Shown one piece after another: positions 34,334 through 38,898 of a stretch of DNA of 38,898 nt; the stretch's first letter is position 1; the number at the start of each line of letters is the position of its first letter. Origin of the DNA: an uncultured Opitutaceae bacterium. Lineage in GTDB: Bacteria > Verrucomicrobiota > Verrucomicrobiia > Opitutales > Opitutaceae. Location of the stretch: the NCBI GenBank assembly GCA_903891325.1, contig CAITEC010000016.1, positions 1 through 38,898 of the forward strand. The letters run 5' to 3'. A program made the position numbers and the translations under genes. The notes beneath the pieces were generated by a model. The model saw nothing but the letters and a program-made list of their open reading frames with translations. It did not search any database and was not told the origin of the DNA.

Positions 34334-34543
34334 TCAACCCGCCGTCCGCTGCGAGTCGCAGGATAGCGACTCGCGGAGCTGCTGGCCGATCCGAAGGACG
34401 ACCTGGCAGACCCTCTCGCGCACCACCGGATCATTCGGGTTCACCGGCTGACGGCGCCGCTCGCCCTCGAGCCAGGTCTCATCTTCTATGATCCGTCGCA
34501 CGACGGGTAATTCACGCGAAACCACTGGATCTGGGGAGGACAT
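34334..34543 (-). CDS. Small soluble protein, unknown function
   Basis: 69 aa. Charged, compact and without a signal: SSPDPVVSRELPVVRRII, EDETWLEGERRRQPVNPN, DPVVRERVCQVVLRIGQQ. The repeated DPVV(R) words look like a two-fold pattern. I recall similar short proteins in Verrucomicrobiota but cannot name a family. ATG 34541-34543 is preferred over one 11 codons upstream. An A+T-rich stretch 48 bases ahead could hold its promoter. Confidence 0.55.
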   Translation of the reverse strand: MSSPDPVVSRELPVVRRIIEDETWLEGERRRQPVNPNDPVVRERVCQVVLRIGQQLRESLSCDSQRTAG

Positions 34544-34590
34544 CTTGATGGAAGCCGGGCGATCAACACCGCCCAATCGGGGACATGCCT

Positions 34591-34620
34591 ATATTATCGG
34601 TTCGTCGTTGTCGATTATAA
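34591..34620 (-). promoter_or_regulatory. Candidate promoter for the 69-aa protein gene
   Basis: In otherwise G+C-rich DNA, a short A+T-rich island reads, on the - strand, TTATAA, 18 bases, TAATAT. A second TATAAT overlaps the first word. It lies 48 bases before the start codon of the small protein gene. The -35 match is weak, so this is a suggestion only. Confidence 0.3.
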
Positions 34621-34642
34621 GCAGGTTTGGTGCCCGGGCGTC

Positions 34643-35158
34643 CTACGACTTGCCCAAACAGCAGTGCTTGAACTTTTTCCCGCTGCCGCACGGGCATGGG
34701 TCATTGCGTCCCACCTTGGGGCCGGCCGACCGGAACGGCGGCGGCCCGAGGCGGATTTCCCGGTTGTACAGCCACGCGCCGTTGATCCGCAGGAATTCCG
34801 ACTTCTCGTGAAGAACCTTCTCGACGCCCTCCTCGGTGCCGTGAGCCGTGAAGTCGACGAAGGACCTGTCGGGATTGTCGGTGGGCTCGTGGGAGTGGAT
34901 CACCAATTTCGTCCAGGTGACCGACGGGGTTCCCTCTTCGGGAACATAGGGCGTGGCCGCGGTTGGCCGATGCGACTTGTGCAGGAACTCAAAGTCATGC
35001 CGCACGTGCGCGGTAAAGCGCGCCCGCATGAGCTGCTCGGCGGTCGCCGCCTGCCGGCTGCCGGCAAGGATCGGTCCGCAGCAGGCCGCGAAGGCCAGGC
35101 CGCTGCCGCAGGGACAGGGGAAGTCGGTATTGGAGCTCTCGGCGGATGGGGTTGCCAT
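34643..35158 (-). CDS. YchJ-type SEC-C motif protein
   Basis: 171 aa. It has a SEC-C zinc motif at each end: N-terminal [13 protein letters not shown] (C15, C17, C26, C27) and C-terminal [13 protein letters not shown] (C155, C157, C166, C167). The cystatin-like YchJ domain lies between ([44 protein letters not shown]). The family (UPF0225) has no proven function; the SEC-C motif in SecA binds SecB and ribosomes. ATG 35156-35158 (MATPSAES) is chosen over one 12 codons upstream. Confidence 0.9.
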   Translation of the reverse strand: MATPSAESSNTDFPCPCGSGLAFAACCGPILAGSRQAATAEQLMRARFTAHVRHDFEFLHKSHRPTAATPYVPEEGTPSVTWTKLVIHSHEPTDNPDRSFVDFTAHGTEEGVEKVLHEKSEFLRINGAWLYNREIRLGPPPFRSAGPKVGRNDPCPCGSGKKFKHCCLGKS

Positions 35159-35203
35159 CCTCCAAGCCTGGCGCCGACCGACCGGCGACGCCACCCCATT
35201 TCA

Positions 35204-35890
35204 TCACCAGGGCACGCTCTCGCCGAGGAAGCTGATGCACTTCCCGCTGTCCTCCAGCTTCAACCCGTCGATGACCTTGATCAGTCCCGCGGCCGAGTCG
35301 GAGACCTCGGTCTGCGCACCGGACCCGCCCATGTCCGTCTTCACCCATCCTGGAGTGAGCGCGACCGCGACAATCCGGTCCTTCCGAAGGTCCTGCGCAA
35401 GCGACCGCGACGCCATGTTGAGCGCCGCCTTCGAAATGCGGTAGCCGTAGATTCCCCCGGTGAGGTTGCGCTCGATCGAGCCGAGCCCGGAGCTGATGCT
35501 GGCGATCTTCGCCGCCGGGGCGCGGCGCAGCAGCGGAAGGAGGGCCAGGGTGACCCTGAGCACCCCCAGGACATTGACCTGAAACGTGCGCGCCGCGTTT
35601 CCCAGGTCGAGGTCGGCCAGCTCGTCCCTCTCGGTCTTGATCCCGGCATTGTTGATGAGCAAGTCGACCGGATCCCTAAGTCCCGCCGCAAACGCCCGGA
35701 CGCTCGCATCGAGCGTCACATCGCAGGCCGCGACGCGAAGCCGGCCCCCTGCCGCCTGCCCCAGCGCGGTGAGCCGGGTCGCCAGCGTGGGATCCCGGAC
35801 CCCTGCGACCACCGAATCGCCCCGGGCCAGGTATTGGCGGGTGAGCTCAAGTCCAATGCCGCGATTCGCTCCAGTGACGACGATTTTCAT
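35204..35890 (-). CDS. SDR family oxidoreductase (C-factor-like short type)
   Basis: 228 aa. Rossmann motif TGANRGIGLEL (near 6-16), NNAGIKTER, FQVNVLGVLRVTLALLPLL, then Ser in SISSGLGSI and YGYRISKAALN with Tyr and Lys in place. This layout is that of the small SDRs related to C-factor and sniffer-type carbonyl reductases. ATG 35888-35890 (MKIVVTGANRG) begins exactly at the first strand. It is preceded by a 174-base region shared divergently with vapB. Substrate unknown. Confidence 0.87.
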   Translation of the reverse strand: MKIVVTGANRGIGLELTRQYLARGDSVVAGVRDPTLATRLTALGQAAGGRLRVAACDVTLDASVRAFAAGLRDPVDLLINNAGIKTERDELADLDLGNAARTFQVNVLGVLRVTLALLPLLRRAPAAKIASISSGLGSIERNLTGGIYGYRISKAALNMASRSLAQDLRKDRIVAVALTPGWVKTDMGGSGAQTEVSDSAAGLIKVIDGLKLEDSGKCISFLGESVPW

Positions 35891-36062
35891 GTGTCGGGGT
35901 TGGTCGTTGCCACCCAAGGAAGGCCATCCGGTCGTTTCGTCAAATGGGCGCTTGCCCCTCGATTGCCGCGCAGGGCGGCCCTTTCGAAAGCGAACGTGCT
36001 ATTATTCACACAGGTAAAATCCGCAAAGGCCCACACCGAGATTGACAGTCAAAGAACAAGCG

Positions 36063-36078
36063 ATATGGGTACCCATAT
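36063..36078. promoter_or_regulatory. 16-base perfect palindrome over the vapB start codon
   Basis: ATATGGGTACCCATAT is a perfect palindrome, and the ATG of vapB is its third to fifth base. Type II antitoxins usually bind palindromes in their own promoter, so this is a good candidate operator for VapB or the VapBC complex. A second, shorter one, TTGAC-A-GTCAA, lies at 36042-36052. Confidence 0.55.
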
Positions 36079-36322
36079 TAAGACAACCGTCGATATTGCC
36101 GATGACCTGTTGAAGCGGTCCAAGCATTTGGCCCACCGGGAAAACCGCACCCTTCGCGAATTGATCGAGGAAGGCCTGGATCTGGTCCTCCGCCAGGGGG
36201 AGAAGAAGCCCTCCGGCGCGGTCAGCCTCCCCACGTCCGGCGGGGACGGGCTCATGCCGGAGTTTTCGGGCGCGGGCTGGGAAAAGTTCCGCGATGAAAT
36301 CTACCGGGGCCACGGCGCGTGA
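36065..36322 (+). CDS. vapB: VapB-type antitoxin
   Basis: 85 aa. The N-terminus MGTHIKTTVDIADDLLKRSK is typical of VapB ribbon-helix-helix antitoxins: a short beta strand followed by two helices, to about residue 45. The C-terminal half (PTSGGDGLMPEFSGAGWEKF) is loose and would wrap the toxin. The frame is open long before this ATG, but only here does the homology begin. The TGA overlaps the GTG start of the toxin (GTGA), the usual coupling for such pairs. Confidence 0.87.
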   Translation: MGTHIKTTVDIADDLLKRSKHLAHRENRTLRELIEEGLDLVLRQGEKKPSGAVSLPTSGGDGLMPEFSGAGWEKFRDEIYRGHGA

Positions 36323-36768
36323 TCGCCGTCGACACAAACCTTCTTGTCTACGCGAACCGGCCCGAAATGCCGCGCCACGCGGTCGCACGCCGGGCGCTCA
36401 CGGACATCGCCTCCCGAAATGCGCGCTGGGCGATTCCCTGGCCCTGCGTTCACGAATTCTACGCGGTTGTCACGAACGCGCGGATTTTCAGGACTCCCGC
36501 GACGCCCGCGGAGGCGTTTGCGTTCCTCGACGCCCTGTCCGGCGGGGGCGGCCTCCGCTTCCTTGGAGAGGGGATCGATCACCTTGGACGGCTTCGCGGA
36601 CTGGTCGAATCATCCGGGGCAACCGGCGGCGGCATCCACGACGCTCGCATTGCGGCCATCTGCCTCAGCCACGGGATCAATGAACTTTGGAGCGCCGACC
36701 GCGATTTCTCGCGATTTCCCGCCTTGAAATTGGTCAATCCCCTGGTCGGGAATCCACCGACGACCTGA
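36319..36768 (+). CDS. vapC: VapC-type PIN-domain ribonuclease toxin
   Basis: 149 aa. The PIN-domain acidic residues are in place: D5 (AVDTNLLVYA), E46 (VHEFYAVV), D108 (HDARIAAIC) and D127/D129 (WSADRDF). They hold Mg2+ for RNA cleavage, in known VapCs of tRNA or rRNA. Translation starts at GTG 36319, four bases inside vapB. It looks intact, so the pair is probably functional in stress response or maintenance of this DNA. The RNA target cannot be read from sequence. Confidence 0.9.
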   Translation: MIAVDTNLLVYANRPEMPRHAVARRALTDIASRNARWAIPWPCVHEFYAVVTNARIFRTPATPAEAFAFLDALSGGGGLRFLGEGIDHLGRLRGLVESSGATGGGIHDARIAAICLSHGINELWSADRDFSRFPALKLVNPLVGNPPTT

Positions 36769-36770
36769 TC

Positions 36771-37136
36771 ATGGCCTCAATCGAAAAACCCTTCCGCGCC
36801 CTGGCCGGCCTGCTCTTCGCAGCCGCGCTCGCCGCGCTGGTGTTGCTGCTTTCATCCGACTTCTGGCATCACTTCCAGCCGACCGCCCATCACCTGCGGA
36901 CGGGCGCGCTGGCGCTGATACTGGTGGGCGCCTCCTTCATCTGCCTGCAACTGGCTGCGCCGGCCGGTTGGACTGAGAAAATCAAGGGAGTCCTTCTCGG
37001 CCTGGCATTCGTCCTTTGGGGAGGGGAGCAATTCCTTCCCCCGGGCTCCTGCGTGACCGCCATGGACAGCGCGGTGATCACGATCTTCGTCGTCGACCTC
37101 GGCCTGGTGATCCTCGGGCGGCTCAGGCGCCCCTGA
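36771..37136 (+). CDS. Small four-helix membrane protein
   Basis: 121 aa with four hydrophobic segments: LAGLLFAAALAALVLLLSS, TGALALILVGASFICLQLA, GVLLGLAFVLWGGEQFLP and AVITIFVVDLGLVILGRL. Resembles small integral membrane proteins of unknown function. ATG 36771 follows the vapC stop by 2 bases, so it is probably transcribed with the toxin pair, though a link in function is not implied. Confidence 0.7.
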   Translation: MASIEKPFRALAGLLFAAALAALVLLLSSDFWHHFQPTAHHLRTGALALILVGASFICLQLAAPAGWTEKIKGVLLGLAFVLWGGEQFLPPGSCVTAMDSAVITIFVVDLGLVILGRLRRP

Positions 37137-37158
37137 GCTTCCGGCTCGCGCGGCAGGA

Positions 37159-37233
37159 TCAGACCAGCGGCTCCAGGACGCCGAAGGCCGCGCCGGTAGG
37201 ATCCTGGAGAATTGCCATCCGCCCCGCTCCTTG
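37159..37233 (-). pseudogene. C-terminal remnant of a VOC (glyoxalase-like) protein
   Basis: Twenty-five codons ending at a TGA read QGAGRMAILQDPTGAAFGVL then EPLV, the standard end of VOC-superfamily proteins (G-x-GRxAxLQDPxGAxF). Directly upstream is an in-frame TGA and a GC-rich inverted-repeat element, with no trace of the preceding 100 residues. It is thus the tail of a gene broken at this point. The rest of the 37137-37350 gap holds no other gene I can support. Confidence 0.6.
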
Positions 37234-37273
37234 TCAATTGCGCGCGCCCCGCGCGGGGCGCCAGGAGCGGGGC
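37221..37273. repeat. Nested inverted repeats at the VOC break point
   Basis: Outer arms GCCCCGCTCCT (37221-37231) and AGGAGCGGGGC (37263-37273) are a perfect 11-base inverted repeat. Inside lies a perfect 18-base palindrome, GCGCCCCGCGCGGGGCGC (37244-37261). The element sits where the VOC gene is cut off, so it may be a small insertion (REP or MITE type) or a stable hairpin at a deletion joint. Confidence 0.55.
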
Positions 37274-37350
37274 CCCATTCCAGCGATCGGAGACATCCCG
37301 TCAGGCTCACGGATTCACGGGCGCGTTTGCGATCTGCTCATGGGTCCGGG

Positions 37351-38898
37351 CTAGCGCGCCTCCACGAACCGGTCGATCAGTACCGCCACATAGGAGGTGA
37401 AGCCGTGGTTGCAGCTCACCGTTTTCTGGAAGAGCTCCCAGAGTGTGCCCGTGGACTTGGCCATCGGCAGGTAGCTCTTCATGAGCTCCCGGCGGGCCGC
37501 CTCGTGTTCCCCGTTGTCGATCAGGAGCTCCAGGCGCATGATCTTGCCGACAAACACATTCGCCGGATGCAGCGCGCCGTAGTCGGCGCGGACCAGCCGG
37601 TCCCAGAGGTCCTTCTCCCGCCGCGGCGAGGCGAGGCCGGTGAAAAAGGCGTAGTACTGGCAGACCTCCGACGCATTGTCCGTCACGACGAGCCGGCCCT
37701 TCGGATCCCGGACGGCATTGTCCACGAAGCGGCCGTCGCGCCACGAGGCGGCCCGCACGGCGTCCTCGACGCCCTTGGCGCGGTCCGCGAGCCGGCGGTC
37801 CCCCAGCAGCCGGGCCGCCGCCCGCAGTGTCATCGCATAGAGCATGTTCGAGGGATAATTGACGTCCTGCACGAACTCATTGGCCTTCGACCACTCGACA
37901 AAGACCCAGCTCTTGAGTTTCTCCAGAAGCCCGTCCCCGTTTTCAAACTGACGGAAGTAGGCAAGGAGCCCGCGGACCCGGCGCCGCACGAGCGGATCCC
38001 ACGCCGCCGGCAACCGCCGCAGCCGGGCCGCCTCGTCGAGCTGGATGACCAGGAACATCGCCCAGTTCGGGATGAAGCTCTTGCCCAGCGGCTCGGCCGG
38101 ATAGCACATCGGCACCATCCCCTTCGGTAGTCCGTCGAAGGTCGCGGGCCTCAGGTAGTTCTCCAGGAAGTCCCGCTCGATCGCGTTGTCCCCGGTGAGG
38201 TGCCACTCCGCCCGCGCGGTGAACAGGCTGTCGCAGAGCCAGCCGGCCCGTTCCCGCGCCGGGCAGTCCATGAAGATGTCGAGCGCGTTTTGCCGGAACG
38301 TCGAGAGGGCCGCCCGCCGGACCCGGGCCTCCGCCGCCCCGATCCCCGCCGGGGCCCCGCGCAGCCCGACGGAGCTCGCGTACCGCCGCAGCCGAAGGTC
38401 GGAGACCTCCGCATCGCCCGTCCACACGAGGACCTGCAGGAAGCGCAGCGTGTAGGGCTCGAACGCCTCGAAATCAAGCGATGTCCCCGCTTCAAGCTCG
38501 AGCCAGATCGCATTCAGGCATCCGGACCGGTTGAACTTCACCTGGCCGTCCACCAGGATCTCGTCAAAGAGCACGACAAGCCGGGTTGCGCGCCGCGCGC
38601 TCACGCGCAGGGCCGGGAATCCCGTGAGATCGGACCCGAGGTCCGCGCGAAGCCACTCCCCGGACCGCAGCCGCGTCGCCTTCCCCGGGCCGATCCGCGT
38701 CTTGCCCGACGAGGCGAAGGTCGTTCCCGCCAGGGTTCCAAACACGGTCCAGTCGACCTGTTCCTGCCGAAATCCGATTGTCGCCTTCTTGGGGTCGTGA
38801 AGATGCCCCCAGCGCGGCGCCTTGGCCGCCAGCGCGGCGCTGAAGGGCTTCTTGCGGCCGCGCAGCGCACCCGGCAGCGGTTTCACGATGGACAGGTC
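37351..38898 (-). CDS. GH78-like alpha-L-rhamnosidase (six-hairpin glycosidase), start outside the window
   Basis: At least 511 aa in the window. The sequence DIFMDCPARERAGWLCDS (204-220 from a GTG at 38886) is the GH78 signature (usual form DCPQRDERLGWTGD), with the acidic residues of the active site partly kept (R211-E212-R213). The helical pattern that follows (six-hairpin barrel) and the preceding EPYTLRFLQVLV strand also fit. The frame is open at the window edge and continues upstream from 38886 to at least 38898, and GH78 proteins are usually 700-1000 aa, so the N-terminal domains lie beyond. Together with rhaM and rhaT it points to rhamnose-containing polysaccharides. The less usual motif (LCD for TGD) leaves the exact substrate open. 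Confidence 0.75.
   Translation of the reverse strand, partial: DLSIVKPLPGALRGRKKPFSAALAAKAPRWGHLHDPKKATIGFRQEQVDWTVFGTLAGTTFASSGKTRIGPGKATRLRSGEWLRADLGSDLTGFPALRVSARRATRLVVLFDEILVDGQVKFNRSGCLNAIWLELEAGTSLDFEAFEPYTLRFLQVLVWTGDAEVSDLRLRRYASSVGLRGAPAGIGAAEARVRRAALSTFRQNALDIFMDCPARERAGWLCDSLFTARAEWHLTGDNAIERDFLENYLRPATFDGLPKGMVPMCYPAEPLGKSFIPNWAMFLVIQLDEAARLRRLPAAWDPLVRRRVRGLLAYFRQFENGDGLLEKLKSWVFVEWSKANEFVQDVNYPSNMLYAMTLRAAARLLGDRRLADRAKGVEDAVRAASWRDGRFVDNAVRDPKGRLVVTDNASEVCQYYAFFTGLASPRREKDLWDRLVRADYGALHPANVFVGKIMRLELLIDNGEHEAARRELMKSYLPMAKSTGTLWELFQKTVSCNHGFTSYVAVLIDRFVEAR

Overview
The window is G+C-rich DNA (roughly two thirds G+C by eye), densely coded on both strands, with no RNA gene, insertion sequence, prophage or CRISPR array that I can recognise. 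The gene content suggests a free-living, polysaccharide-degrading Verrucomicrobiota bacterium (Opitutae-like), but this is an inference from gene families and not a marker-gene assignment. The families include many PhyH dioxygenases, RhaT-type transporters, a DUF5069 protein, a URO-D-like protein, a secreted GH38-like enzyme and a GH78-like enzyme. No gap between genes exceeds 300 bases. The longest are about 215 bases (37137-37350), 174 bases (35891-36064), 149 bases (932-1080) and 148 bases (33195-33342).

Region 1 (1-2085): a PhyH dioxygenase whose true start lies behind a run of ten C, then a palindromic repeat element between convergent genes, then a membrane fatty-acid-hydroxylase/sterol-desaturase protein. 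Region 2 (2162-10490) is the most striking part. Eight genes on the + strand are packed with gaps of -4 to 21 bases: a RhaT-type sugar/proton symporter, a fused E1 alpha-beta thiamine-dependent 2-oxoacid dehydrogenase, a free-standing lipoyl-domain protein, an SDR, a second RhaT-like transporter, a DUF6786/mutarotase-like protein, a second SDR and a cytochrome P450. It looks like an uptake and oxidation route for an unusual, perhaps O-methylated or deoxy, sugar. No E2 acyltransferase, E3, aldolase or kinase is encoded here.

Region 3 (10507-19938): Kup potassium transporter, then an anchored substrate-binding-protein/TPR fusion with a small probable lipoprotein, a DUF5069 protein, a 3-hydroxybutyrate-dehydrogenase-like SDR, a two-helix membrane protein, and a secreted barrel-like protein followed by a secreted YbjN-like protein. 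Region 4 (19968-25086, - strand): an exported protein, a membrane-anchored transglutaminase-like protein and a MASE1-PAS-PAS hybrid histidine kinase. Region 5 (25208-33194): L-rhamnose mutarotase and a secreted GH38-like enzyme on +. Opposite them is a run of genes on -: SGNH hydrolase, a URO-D gene with its middle deleted, an intact URO-D protein, a small membrane protein, a PhyH dioxygenase and a sugar-phosphate isomerase/epimerase-like protein. Region 6 (33343-38898): small lipoprotein, TauE/SafE permease, small proteins, a YchJ-type SEC-C protein, an SDR, a VapBC-type toxin-antitoxin pair with a 16-base palindrome over the antitoxin start codon, a small membrane protein, a VOC-protein remnant next to nested inverted repeats, and a GH78-like alpha-L-rhamnosidase that runs off the window.

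The repeated theme is capture and oxidation of sugars, probably deoxy or methylated ones: RhaT twice, RhaM, GH78-like, GH38-like, SDRs, P450 and two PhyH proteins. Several genes carry small lesions (C10 tract, lost P450 stop, deleted URO-D). These could be real decay or consensus errors, and raw reads would be needed to decide.
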